A DNA stretch of 64,000 bases from Devosia beringensis (GTDB lineage: Bacteria; Pseudomonadota; Alphaproteobacteria; Rhizobiales; Devosiaceae), in the NCBI RefSeq assembly GCF_014926585.1, contig NZ_CP045422.1, positions 2,324,001-2,388,000 on the forward strand, in the 5' to 3' direction. The notes under the pieces were generated by a model that did no database searches, was not told the origin of the DNA, and worked only from the letters and a program-made list of their open reading frames with translations. Shown one piece after another: positions 17,027-25,359 of this stretch (within the stretch, counting starts at the first letter, position 1; each line of letters opens with the position of its first letter). The translations under genes and the position numbers were made by a program.

Positions 17027-17713
17027 ATGAACATTCCGGTTTCATCATCCCGATCCAAGGCCCGCGACGGGGCGACGCGCGTACAGGATCCGGAAGGGAC
17101 GCGGCAGAACATCATCGAGGTCGCGGCGCAGGAATTTGCGCTCAATGGCCTGTCGGGCGCCCGCATCGACGAGATCGCCGCCAAGACGCGGTCGTCCAAG
17201 CGGATGATCTACTATTATTTCGGCAACAAGGAGGGCCTGTATGTCAGCGCCCTCGAGAATGCCTATCGCCAGGTCCGCGATGGCGAGGCCAAGCTCGATA
17301 TCGACGGCCTGCCGCCGCTCGACGCGCTGCGGCGGCTGGTTGAATTTACCTTCGACCACCATCACCAGCATGAAGAGTTCATCCGCATGGTGATGATCGA
17401 GAATATCCACCATGCCGAATTCCTGGCCCGCTCGGACGTCATCGCCGACCTCAATGTCACCGCCATCGGCCATATCGAGGCCATCTATGCCAAGGGCTTG
17501 GCCGAAGTGGTGTTTCGCCCCGGGCTGGATCCGCTGGAAATCCACTGGCAGATCAGCGCCCTGTGCTTTTTCAACGTCTCCAATCGCGCGACCTTTTCCA
17601 AGATATTCGGCAAGGATGTCGGCAGCCCCGCCTATCAGGAATCGCTGCGCCGGCAGACGGTGGAGATGGTGCTGCGCTTCGTCGTTCGCGCCGAAAAACT
17701 GGCGGAACTGTAG
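17027..17713 (+). CDS. TetR/AcrR-family regulator of the quinate/shikimate module
   Basis: A 228-residue TetR protein. The DNA-binding domain (about 23-70) reads TRQNIIEVAAQEFALNGLSG then IAAKTRSSKRMIYYYFGNKEGL, the usual helix-turn-helix with a YYYF recognition region. The C-terminal ligand domain is His-rich near residue 110 (HHHQHEE). It is divergent from the aroE-like gene and upstream of quiC. The shared 18-bp palindrome in the three surrounding promoters is the likely target; the inducer could be quinate, shikimate or a dehydro acid. Confidence 0.9.
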   Translation: MNIPVSSSRSKARDGATRVQDPEGTRQNIIEVAAQEFALNGLSGARIDEIAAKTRSSKRMIYYYFGNKEGLYVSALENAYRQVRDGEAKLDIDGLPPLDALRRLVEFTFDHHHQHEEFIRMVMIENIHHAEFLARSDVIADLNVTAIGHIEAIYAKGLAEVVFRPGLDPLEIHWQISALCFFNVSNRATFSKIFGKDVGSPAYQESLRRQTVEMVLRFVVRAEKLAEL

Positions 17714-17825
17714 TCGAAGGCCATTTGTGGGCCTGCCCGTGCGGCGCTGGGAACGCCGAGAACCTGGCTTCTTGTGCCCGAAATCGGCGATCCTGGCGGG
17801 TTGTCACTAGGTGGGTGGACGCTTC

Positions 17826-17854
17826 TTGCAAATGTACTAACTAGTTCGTACTCT
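17826..17854 (+). promoter_or_regulatory. quiC promoter with TetR operator copy 3
   Basis: TTGCAA (17826-17831) and TACTCT (17849-17854) are 17 nt apart. Between them lies GTACTAACTAGTTCGTAC (17834-17851), palindromic with a single mismatch and the best of the three operator copies. The next start codon, TTG at 17877, follows about 23 nt later, with GGGAGCG as ribosome site. Confidence 0.6.
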
Positions 17855-17876
17855 CCCGGGAAAAGGGAGCGCGACC

Positions 17877-19769
17877 TTGAAAACCTCGATTGCCACAGTG
17901 TCGATCAGCGGCGATCTGCCGGAGAAACTCGAGGCCATCGCCGCGGCGGGCTTTGACGGGGTCGAGATCTTCGAGACCGATTTCCTCGCCTATGACCAGT
18001 CGCCCCGCGACGTTGCCGCCCGGGTCGCCGATCTGGGTCTCACCATCACCCTGTTCCAGCCGTTCCGCGATTTTGAGGGCCTGCCCGAGCCGCAGCGCGG
18101 GCAGGCCTTCGAACGGGCCGAGCGCAAGTTCGACCTGATGGGCGAGCTGGGGACCGAGCTGATCCTGGTGTGCTCCAATGTCTCGCCGCTGGCGCTGGGT
18201 GGCATCGACCGGGCCGCGGCCGATCTGCGGGCGCTGGGCGAACGGGCCGCAAAACGGGGATTGCGGATCGGCTATGAGGCGCTGGCCTGGGGAAGGCATG
18301 TCAATGACCATCGCGACGCCTGGGAAATCGTGCGGCGGGCCGACCATGCCAGTGTCGGGCTGATCCTGGACAGTTTCCACACGCTGTCGCGGGACATCGA
18401 CCCCGATTCCATCCGCGGGATTCCGGGCGACAAGATTTTCATCGTGCAGCTCGCCGACGCGCCGCGGATCGACATGGACCTGCTCTATTGGAGCCGTCAC
18501 TTCCGCAATATGCCGGGGGAAGGCGACCTGCCGGTGACCGACTTCATGCGGGCGGTAGCGGCAACCGGCTATAATGGTCCGGTATCGCTGGAAATCTTCA
18601 ACGACCAGTTCCGCAGCGGCTCGCCCCGCGCCATCGCGGCCGATGGACATCGCTCGCTGGTCTATCTAATGGACCAGGTGCGCCAGGCCGAGCCCGATAT
18701 TGCCATCGAGGTACCGGTGCTGCCGCCCCGGGTGGAAGTGCAGGGCGTCGCCTTTGTCGAATTTGCGGCCGACGAGGCGGAAGCAACGGCGCTTGCGGGG
18801 CATCTGCGCCAGCTCGGTTTCCGCCTGACCGGTAGACATCGCAGCAAGGCTGTCGAGCGCTTCAGCCAGGGCGGCATCAACATCGTCGTCAATACCGAGC
18901 GCGAGGGCATTGCCCATGCCGCCTATCTCACGCATGGCACTTCGGCCTATGCGCTGGGCCTGCAGGTCGAGGACGCGGCGGCGACCGTTGCGCGTGCCCA
19001 GGCCATGGGCGCCCAGCTGTTCAGCCAGCGCGTTGGGCCTGATCAACTGAGCATTCCGGCCATCCGCGGCATTGGCGGCGGCGTCATCTATTTCCTCGAC
19101 GAGAGGAGCCCGCTGGGTCGGGTGTGGGACATCGAGTTCGACGCCGTCGATGATCCGCTGGCCGGGAGAGATGCGGGCCTCAAACGCGTGGACCATGTGG
19201 CGCAGACCATGAACTATGAGGAAATGCTGACCTGGATCCTGTTCTACCGCTCGATCTTCGTGGCAGAGAAGAGTCCGATGGTCGATGTCGTCGATCCGTC
19301 CGGTCTGATCCGCAGCCAGGTCATCGAAAATGCGGCGGGCACGCTGCGCCTTACCCTCAACGGCGCCGAAAGCCACCGCACGCTGGCCGGGCGCTTCATC
19401 GCCGAAACCTTCGGCTCAAGCATCCAGCACCTGGCCTTTGCCAGCGATGACATCCTGGCCACGGCCGCGGCCCTGCGCGCCAATGGCATGAAGACGCTGG
19501 AGATCTCGCCCAATTATTACGATGATCTGCAGGCCCGGCTGGGCCTGCCGCAGGAGACGGTGGACGCGCTCAAACGCGCCAACGTGCTCTATGATCGCGA
19601 TGCAAATGGCGAATTCTTCCAGCTCTATTCGACCAATATCGGCGAAGGCTTCTTCTTCGAAATCGTGCAGCGCTCGCCAGGCTATCGCGGCTATGGCGCC
19701 ATCAATGCGCCGTTCCGGATTGCGGCGCAGAAACGCGAATTGCCCAATGCGAGCATGCCGCGCAAATGA
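17877..19769 (+). CDS. quiC: 3-dehydroshikimate dehydratase, QuiC type (isomerase-like plus VOC domains)
   Basis: A 630-residue two-domain protein like Pseudomonas QuiC1, which converts 3-dehydroshikimate to protocatechuate. The N-terminal sugar-phosphate-isomerase-like barrel (1-270) has the four metal ligands Glu134, Asp165, Gln191 and Glu239. The C-terminal half is a VOC fold resembling hydroxyphenylpyruvate dioxygenase, with metal-type residues in VDHVAQTMN, IQHLAFA and FFFEIV. The start is TTG at 17877. It is the last step of the local quinate/shikimate route; protocatechuate ring-cleavage genes are not in this window. Confidence 0.9.
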   Translation: MKTSIATVSISGDLPEKLEAIAAAGFDGVEIFETDFLAYDQSPRDVAARVADLGLTITLFQPFRDFEGLPEPQRGQAFERAERKFDLMGELGTELILVCSNVSPLALGGIDRAAADLRALGERAAKRGLRIGYEALAWGRHVNDHRDAWEIVRRADHASVGLILDSFHTLSRDIDPDSIRGIPGDKIFIVQLADAPRIDMDLLYWSRHFRNMPGEGDLPVTDFMRAVAATGYNGPVSLEIFNDQFRSGSPRAIAADGHRSLVYLMDQVRQAEPDIAIEVPVLPPRVEVQGVAFVEFAADEAEATALAGHLRQLGFRLTGRHRSKAVERFSQGGINIVVNTEREGIAHAAYLTHGTSAYALGLQVEDAAATVARAQAMGAQLFSQRVGPDQLSIPAIRGIGGGVIYFLDERSPLGRVWDIEFDAVDDPLAGRDAGLKRVDHVAQTMNYEEMLTWILFYRSIFVAEKSPMVDVVDPSGLIRSQVIENAAGTLRLTLNGAESHRTLAGRFIAETFGSSIQHLAFASDDILATAAALRANGMKTLEISPNYYDDLQARLGLPQETVDALKRANVLYDRDANGEFFQLYSTNIGEGFFFEIVQRSPGYRGYGAINAPFRIAAQKRELPNASMPRK

Positions 19770-19795
19770 AAAGGGCCCGCGTGAACGGGCCCCTT
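19769..19795 (-). terminator. Intrinsic terminator of the pyk operon
   Basis: A GC-rich stem, GGGCCCG paired with CGGGCCC around GCGTGAA (19773-19792), is followed on the minus strand by a TTTT run. It therefore fits termination of leftward transcription from pyk. It may also stop rightward transcription from quiC, though the T-run on that side is weak. Confidence 0.7.
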
Positions 19796-19823
19796 CCTAT
19801 TGCGATATAGAGATTGCCGAGCG

Positions 19824-21263
19824 TCAGCTGGAGCCGGCGCCGTCCTGGCGGACGAAGGCGATACGCAGCATATTGGTGGCGCCCGGCGTGCCCAGGGGAA
19901 TGCCGGCGGTGATGGCGATGCGGTCGCCGGGGCGGGCAAAGCCCTCCTGATAGGCGATGACGCAGGCGCGATCGACCATGTCTTCGAGACTCACCGCGTC
20001 TTCGGTCTGCACGCAATGGACGCCCCAGACCACCGACATGCGGCGGATGGTGCGCTGGTTGGGCGAGAGCACGATGATGGGCTTGCTGGGACGCTCGCGG
20101 GCGGCTCGGATGCCGGTCGAGCCCGAGGCGGTATAGGTGACGATGGCGGCCAGATCGAGAGTTTCGGCGACCTGGCGAGTGGCGGCCGAGATGGCGTCGG
20201 CGGCGGTAGCCTCCGGCTCGGTCTGGGCAGCGCGGATGATGCCGCGATAGTTGGCATCGCCCTCGACGGCCACGGCGACCTTGTTCATGGTGGCGACGGC
20301 TTCGACGGGATAGGCGCCCGAAGCCGACTCGGCCGAGAGCATGATGGCGTCGGCGCCTTCAAACACGGCGATCGAGACGTCCGAGACTTCGGCGCGGGTC
20401 GGGACCGGCGCGGTGATCATGGATTCAAGCATCTGGGTGGCCACGACCACCGGCTTGCCATAGCGGCGGGCCATGCGGATCATGCGTTTCTGCAGGCCGG
20501 GGACCTGCTCGAGCGGCAGTTCGACACCCAGATCACCACGGGCGACCATGATGGCGTCGGAGAGCTTGATGATCTCTTCGAGACGTTCGATGGCCTGGGG
20601 CTTTTCAATCTTGGCCATGACGCCGGCGCGCCCCTGGACGATCTTGCGCACGTCGATGATGTCTTCGGGGCGCTGGACGAAGGAGAGGGCAATCCAGTCG
20701 GCATCGGCAGCGAGGCCGGCGAGCAGATCGGCGTGGTCCTTCTCGGTCAGTGCGCCGGTGGGCAGCAGCGTGTCGGGCAGGGAGACGCCCTTCTTGTCGC
20801 TGAGCTTGCCGCCATAGACCACTTCGGTCTCGATGGCGCCATTGCCGACCTTGGTGGCCTTGAGCGAGAGCTTGCCGTCGTCGAGCAGCAGGCGATCGCC
20901 GACCGAGACGCTTTCGATGATTTCGGGATGAGGCAGGTAGACGCGCTCGGCATTGCCCTGGTCGTCATTGTTGCTGTCGAGGGTGAACTTCTGGCCGGCG
21001 ACCAGCTCCACCGAGCCGCCGATGAACTTCCACACGCGCAGCTTTGGACCCTGCAGATCGACCAGGATGCCGAGCGGGTGGTTGAGGCGCTTTTCGACAT
21101 TGCGAATGCGCTCGACCGTGGTGCGCAGCACGTCGTGGCTGGCATGGCTCATATTGATGCGGAACACGTCCGCGCCGGCCTTGGCCAGTTCCTCGATCAT
21201 CTTTTCCTCGTGGCTGGCTGGCCCGAGAGTGGCGACGATCTTTGCGCGTCTCATGCGTCTCAT
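19824..21263 (-). CDS. pyk: Pyruvate kinase
   Basis: A 479-residue pyruvate kinase, normal length. N-terminal KIVATLGPAS, the FRINMSHAS substrate loop, MAKIEKPQA with the catalytic Lys, the signature MVARGDLGVE and the loop TRAEVSD are all present. It makes pyruvate and ATP from phosphoenolpyruvate and ADP. The start overlaps the end of the upstream DUF1036 gene by 4 nt, so the two are co-transcribed, an arrangement I recall from other Hyphomicrobiales. Transcription ends at the hairpin at 19769. Confidence 0.96.
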   Translation of the reverse strand: MRRMRRAKIVATLGPASHEEKMIEELAKAGADVFRINMSHASHDVLRTTVERIRNVEKRLNHPLGILVDLQGPKLRVWKFIGGSVELVAGQKFTLDSNNDDQGNAERVYLPHPEIIESVSVGDRLLLDDGKLSLKATKVGNGAIETEVVYGGKLSDKKGVSLPDTLLPTGALTEKDHADLLAGLAADADWIALSFVQRPEDIIDVRKIVQGRAGVMAKIEKPQAIERLEEIIKLSDAIMVARGDLGVELPLEQVPGLQKRMIRMARRYGKPVVVATQMLESMITAPVPTRAEVSDVSIAVFEGADAIMLSAESASGAYPVEAVATMNKVAVAVEGDANYRGIIRAAQTEPEATAADAISAATRQVAETLDLAAIVTYTASGSTGIRAARERPSKPIIVLSPNQRTIRRMSVVWGVHCVQTEDAVSLEDMVDRACVIAYQEGFARPGDRIAITAGIPLGTPGATNMLRIAFVRQDGAGSS

Positions 21264-21823
21264 TGCGTGTCCGTTTCTTGCGTCGTTATGTCGTCCTGCG
21301 GTGCATCCACATCGGCGGGATCGACAAGGAAAGTGGGGTCTTCGAGTTCTTCGCTTCCGTCCGGACCGACGATTGCCGGGTCGGCACCATTCTCGCTGAG
21401 CTGCAGCGTCCAGTCGGAACGGTTCTGGGTATCGATTTCAAAGAAACCGGTGCGCTCATAGCCGCGGGCCAAGCAATCCTCAACCCCGAATATAGTGAAG
21501 GTTTCGTCACGCGTACACATGAACACCGCGCCGTCCCAGGCGCCGCCTGCCACATCATCGGCTGCGAAGATGTAATAAAAACGACGCTGCAGATCGCCCT
21601 GGTAGAGCACGCGGCAATCGCCGGGGGGCGCCTGCCACCAGCCTTCGCTCATCCAGCCGCGCTCGGCGCGATAGCCAAGCGCTACCGAGACCAGATTGGC
21701 GGTTTCGTTGCAGATGCGCAGGTCGGCTCTCGCCGGCGTGGCAAAGAACGCCAGGCTGGCCAGAACTGCGCCGATCAGGGTCGTGCCGAGACGGATGGTT
21801 TGCAAAAGCGAGCCGGAAATCAT
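21260..21823 (-). CDS. DUF1036 family secreted protein
   Basis: A 187-residue protein with a signal peptide (hydrophobic core at about 10-30, cleavage after ARA) followed by the DUF1036 pattern LRICNETANLVSVALGY, GWMSEGWW, and two further Cys-containing motifs. The C-terminal 40 residues are acidic and low complexity. The function is unknown. The ATG at 21823 is preferred to an upstream TTG because GAAGG precedes it and it opens the signal peptide. It is upstream of and overlaps pyk. Confidence 0.85.
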   Translation of the reverse strand: MISGSLLQTIRLGTTLIGAVLASLAFFATPARADLRICNETANLVSVALGYRAERGWMSEGWWQAPPGDCRVLYQGDLQRRFYYIFAADDVAGGAWDGAVFMCTRDETFTIFGVEDCLARGYERTGFFEIDTQNRSDWTLQLSENGADPAIVGPDGSEELEDPTFLVDPADVDAPQDDITTQETDTQ

Positions 21824-21997
21824 CGGGAAAACGTGCCTTCTTTGAGCCCATGGTAATGCATTGGTCAATGGCTAATGCCCGGTTTTGGCGGAATTGGGGG
21901 CAGGGAGCGACACGGTGATGGGGATTGGATCACAAAGGGGTTGAACCGGGGGCGAGTCTGGGGTTCAAGCAGCGCTTGATACAACGAGGTAAGACCC

Positions 21998-22255
21998 ATG
22001 GCTGAAGAGAGCGTTGCCCAGGACCAACTCCGGGCATTCATCGAGCGCATCGAGCGCATGGAAGAAGAAAAGGCGGCGATCGCCAACGACATCAAGGAGA
22101 TCTATGCCGAGGCCAAGGGCAATGGCTTCGATACCAAGATCCTGCGCAAGATCGTGGCCATCCGCAAGCAGGACGCCAATGAGCGCATGGAGCAGGAAGC
22201 CCTGCTCGAGCTCTATATGAGCGCGCTGGGCATGGTGGCGTCCTCGGACGACTGA
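21998..22255 (+). CDS. gapR: GapR-type nucleoid-associated protein (DUF2312)
   Basis: An 85-residue, highly charged helical protein with the DUF2312 pattern [16 protein letters not shown] and [20 protein letters not shown]. In Caulobacter GapR binds over-twisted DNA ahead of forks and RNA polymerase and supports replication and cell-cycle progression. Length and sequence match the family over the entire protein. It is monocistronic, with a GAGG-type ribosome site upstream and a hairpin at 22286 downstream. Confidence 0.92.
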   Translation: MAEESVAQDQLRAFIERIERMEEEKAAIANDIKEIYAEAKGNGFDTKILRKIVAIRKQDANERMEQEALLELYMSALGMVASSDD

Positions 22256-22285
22256 ACGCAACCCGACCATTGATGCCGATCTGTT

Positions 22286-22311
22286 CGCCCGGTTGCCACA
22301 GCAGCCGGGCG
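22286..22311. terminator. Hairpin downstream of gapR
   Basis: CGCCCGG (22286-22292) pairs with CCGGGCG (22305-22311). The following sequence, GATTTGTC, has only a short T-run. It lies between the convergent gapR and the small flagellar-like gene and may serve both. Confidence 0.5.
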
Positions 22312-22317
22312 GATTTG

Positions 22318-22581
22318 TCAGGCGAGGATGTCGATGGTGGATTTGAGCATGCGGTCGGCGGCGCGCACCACGGTTACCGAGGCCTCGAAGTCGTGCTGGG
22401 CCAGCATGGTCTCGACCATTTCGGTGCCCAGGTCGACATCAGCCAGGCCGGTGCCGAAGCGGGCGACACGGCCGGCGCTGCTCTCCAGACGGTCGGCGGC
22501 GCGCTGCATGCCGAGTGTGCCTGAGGCGATGGCGGATAGGGTCATGTCAAAAGCCTGAGCGGAAGCAGAATGGACCGCCAT
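22318..22581 (-). CDS. Miniature flagellar rod/hook-like protein
   Basis: An 87-residue protein that looks like the two ends of a flagellar axial protein joined without the middle. The N-terminal part (LSAIASGTLGMQRAADRLES) resembles FlgC/FlgE starts, and the C-terminal part (VDLGTEMVETMLAQHDFEAS then RAADRMLKSTIDIL) matches the flagellar rod C-terminal domain. No other flagellar gene is nearby. The start at 22581 is inferred from this N-terminal similarity; the open frame extends a further 18 codons upstream. The role is unknown. Confidence 0.7.
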   Translation of the reverse strand: MAVHSASAQAFDMTLSAIASGTLGMQRAADRLESSAGRVARFGTGLADVDLGTEMVETMLAQHDFEASVTVVRAADRMLKSTIDILA

Positions 22582-22774
22582 CAGAGGGGCAAGTGCTTGA
22601 CGTCGCGTTAGCGAGGGCCAGGCAAACTGCTTCAAAGGCGGTCGGACGGGCCATGCTCACGAAATTCTGATCCGGCGCCCGCGCGCAGTAACCATCTGGG
22701 CATGTTTCGGGCGCATTGTGGGCGGACAAGACAGCGTTCTCGCGGGCCACGCGATGAGCGATGGATCCCGCACA

Positions 22775-24127
22775 ATGACCACCATGCAGGCCTTCACGGC
22801 CTATTCCAGATTCGGCCTGGGCGCGCGCAAGGGTGATCTGGCGCTGATCGGCGACCCGGTCAGTGCGCTGATTGCCGAGATCAGCGATCCGGCGCAGGGG
22901 GCCGTCGTGGAGCCGCGGCTGGACGATCACGCCGCCATCATCACCACCATCAACAAACACCAGAAGGACCGGGCGCAGGCGCGCGATTCCGGCAAGGCCA
23001 AGGGCGCCTATCGCGATCCCATCAAGGTCTGGCTGGACCGGCAGGGGCCGCTGGAGCGCGGTGTCAGAGTATCGCAGGCGCTGGCAGCACCGGTTGGCTA
23101 TACCGAGCGGCTGGTGGCGTTCTGGAGCAATCACTTCGCCATCCAGGGCGATATGAACGAGATGTCGCGCGCCCTGGCGGGCGCGTTTGAGCGCGAGGCG
23201 ATCCGGCCGCATGTGCTGGGCTCGTTTGCCGACATGCTGCTGGCGGTGACGACCCATCCGGCCATGCTGCGCTATCTCAACAATGCCGTGTCGGTGGGAC
23301 CGCATTCGCCGCAGGGCAGCAAGCTAGGCCTTGGCCTCAACGAAAATCATGCTCGCGAGCTGCTCGAGCTGCATACGCTGGGTGTCGATGGCGGCTATAG
23401 CCAGGCCGATGTGACGGCGTTGGCGGCGGTGCTGACCGGCTGGACCGTCCATTACCGCGGCGACAGCGCTGGGCAGTTCGTGTTCCGGCTGGAGGCGCAT
23501 GAGCCGGGGCCGCAAAGCGTGGCCGGCAAGCTCTATGACCAGGCGGGGTTCGAACAGGGCCGGGCCGTGTTGGCCGATCTGGCCGCCAGCCCGATCACGG
23601 CACAGCACCTTGCCGATAAATTCGTTCGCCATTTCATGGGCGATGCGCCCGATCCCGCGCTGGTTGCCAGCCTGGCGGGGCAGTTGCACGACACAGGCGG
23701 CAATCTGGCTGCGCTGGCAGCGGGCCTGGTGCTGTCGGACGCCGCCTGGAGCACGCCACCCAACCGGCTCAAATCACCGCAGGAATTCCTGTGGTCGGCC
23801 ATTCGCGCGCTGGGCGTCGCGCCCGATGGCACGCAGGTGCAGGATCTGCTCGAGGGCATGGGACAGCCGCTGTGGAATCCAAGCTCGCCGGCCGGCTTTC
23901 CCGATGCGGCGATGAGCTGGCTGGGGCCCGAGGCCATTACGGCCCGGATCGACGCCGCGCAGACCCTGGCACTGGCGGCGACCGGGCCGGACGATCCGGT
24001 CGTCGTGGCACAGGCCGTGCTGGGGCCAGCACTGCAGCCCGCCACGCAAGAGGCGATGGAACGCGCCGAGAGTCGCACACAGGCTCTGGTGCTGATGCTG
24101 ATGAGCCCCGAGTTTCAACGGAGATAG
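22775..24127 (+). CDS. DUF1800 domain protein
   Basis: A 450-residue DUF1800 protein. Conserved pieces are FSRFGLG-like YSRFGLGA at the N-terminus, FWSNHFAI, the ENHARELLELHTLGVDGGYSQADV region, and FVRHFMG. Members are encoded with DUF1501 proteins, as here, and the pair is thought to act in the cell envelope, but the reaction is unknown. Several in-frame ATGs occur; 22775 is chosen for its GGA-containing upstream region and match to the family start. It is separated from the next gene by 2 nt. Confidence 0.85.
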   Translation: MTTMQAFTAYSRFGLGARKGDLALIGDPVSALIAEISDPAQGAVVEPRLDDHAAIITTINKHQKDRAQARDSGKAKGAYRDPIKVWLDRQGPLERGVRVSQALAAPVGYTERLVAFWSNHFAIQGDMNEMSRALAGAFEREAIRPHVLGSFADMLLAVTTHPAMLRYLNNAVSVGPHSPQGSKLGLGLNENHARELLELHTLGVDGGYSQADVTALAAVLTGWTVHYRGDSAGQFVFRLEAHEPGPQSVAGKLYDQAGFEQGRAVLADLAASPITAQHLADKFVRHFMGDAPDPALVASLAGQLHDTGGNLAALAAGLVLSDAAWSTPPNRLKSPQEFLWSAIRALGVAPDGTQVQDLLEGMGQPLWNPSSPAGFPDAAMSWLGPEAITARIDAAQTLALAATGPDDPVVVAQAVLGPALQPATQEAMERAESRTQALVLMLMSPEFQRR

Positions 24128-24129
24128 CC

Positions 24130-25359
24130 ATGGACAGCAGCTGCGCCGATTTCCGCCGCGCCCAGATGAGCCGGCGCCTGTTCCTGGCCTCGGCCGGGGC
24201 TTTTGTTGCCTGGGCCGGCATGCCGCGGCAGGGCTTTGCCGCGACACGGCAGCCACGGCTGCTGACCGTGGTGCTGCGCGGCGCGATGGACGGGCTGGCC
24301 GTGGTGCCGCCGGTGGGTGACGGGCAGTACGAATCCCTGCGCGGCGAGTTTGCCATCGGCGTGTCGGGGCGGCAGGGGGTGCTGCCGCTTGACGGGTTCT
24401 TCGGGCTCAATGCGGCGCTGCCGGGATTGCACGGGCTTTATGCTGCGGGGGACGCGCTGATCATTCACGCGGCCGCGACGCCCTATCGTGATCGCTCGCA
24501 TTTTGACGGCCAGGATGTGCTGGAATCGGGCATGGCGGGGCCGCGTGGTTCCGCGAGTGGCTGGATGAACCGGCTGGCCGAGGCCATGCCGCGGGGCGAG
24601 GCGGTGGGGCCGGTCAGCGGGCTGGCGGCATCGCAGACGGTGCCGCTGATCCTGCGTGGCGCCGCGCCAACCCTGACCTGGGCGCCGCCGCTGCTGCCGC
24701 CGGTGAGCGGCGACACTGCGCAGCGCCTGCTCGCCCTCTATCAGGCCAGCGATCCCGATCTGGCGCAGGCGCTGGCGTCGGGCATTGCGGTCGACCTGCA
24801 GGCGGCCGGCAGCGATGCCGAAATCCGCCGCGCGCGCAGCATGGCCGAGGCGTTCAGCAATCTGGCGGCGGGCTCGGCGCGCCTCGTCGCGGCCGAAGAC
24901 GGGCCGCGCATCGCCGTGCTCAGCTATGACGGCTGGGATACCCATATCAGCGAGGGCGCCGAGGAGGGCCGGCTGGCCAATCTGCTGACGGCGCTCGATA
25001 GCGGCTTGATGGCACTGCGCGAGGAGCTCGACCCGGTATGGGACGATACCGTCATCGCCGTGGTCACCGAGTTCGGCCGTACGGCCCGCATCAATGGCAG
25101 CGACGGCACGGACCATGGTACCGCCACGGCGGCCTTTCTGCTGGGCGGGGCGGTCAAGGGCGGACGGGTGCTGGCCGACTGGCCAGGCCTGGGCGATGGC
25201 CAACTGCTCGATGGGCGCGACCTGGCGCCGACCATCGACCTGCGTTCGGTGTTCAAGGGCATTGCTCGGGACCATCTGGGCGTGGATGAACGCACCCTCG
25301 CCAGCGCGGTGTTTCCCGACAGCCTGGGCATCAGGCCGCTGGACGGGCTGGTCGGCTAG
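24130..25359 (+). CDS. DUF1501 domain protein with Tat signal
   Basis: A 409-residue DUF1501 protein, related to the sulfatase/alkaline-phosphatase fold. The N-terminus has [12 protein letters not shown], a twin-arginine export signal. Later motifs include [12 protein letters not shown], the DRSHFDGQD segment, DGWDTH and [20 protein letters not shown], typical of the family. It follows the DUF1800 gene directly, so export and joint function in the envelope are likely. It overlaps the convergent dxs gene by 4 nt at its stop. Confidence 0.86.
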   Translation: MDSSCADFRRAQMSRRLFLASAGAFVAWAGMPRQGFAATRQPRLLTVVLRGAMDGLAVVPPVGDGQYESLRGEFAIGVSGRQGVLPLDGFFGLNAALPGLHGLYAAGDALIIHAAATPYRDRSHFDGQDVLESGMAGPRGSASGWMNRLAEAMPRGEAVGPVSGLAASQTVPLILRGAAPTLTWAPPLLPPVSGDTAQRLLALYQASDPDLAQALASGIAVDLQAAGSDAEIRRARSMAEAFSNLAAGSARLVAAEDGPRIAVLSYDGWDTHISEGAEEGRLANLLTALDSGLMALREELDPVWDDTVIAVVTEFGRTARINGSDGTDHGTATAAFLLGGAVKGGRVLADWPGLGDGQLLDGRDLAPTIDLRSVFKGIARDHLGVDERTLASAVFPDSLGIRPLDGLVG

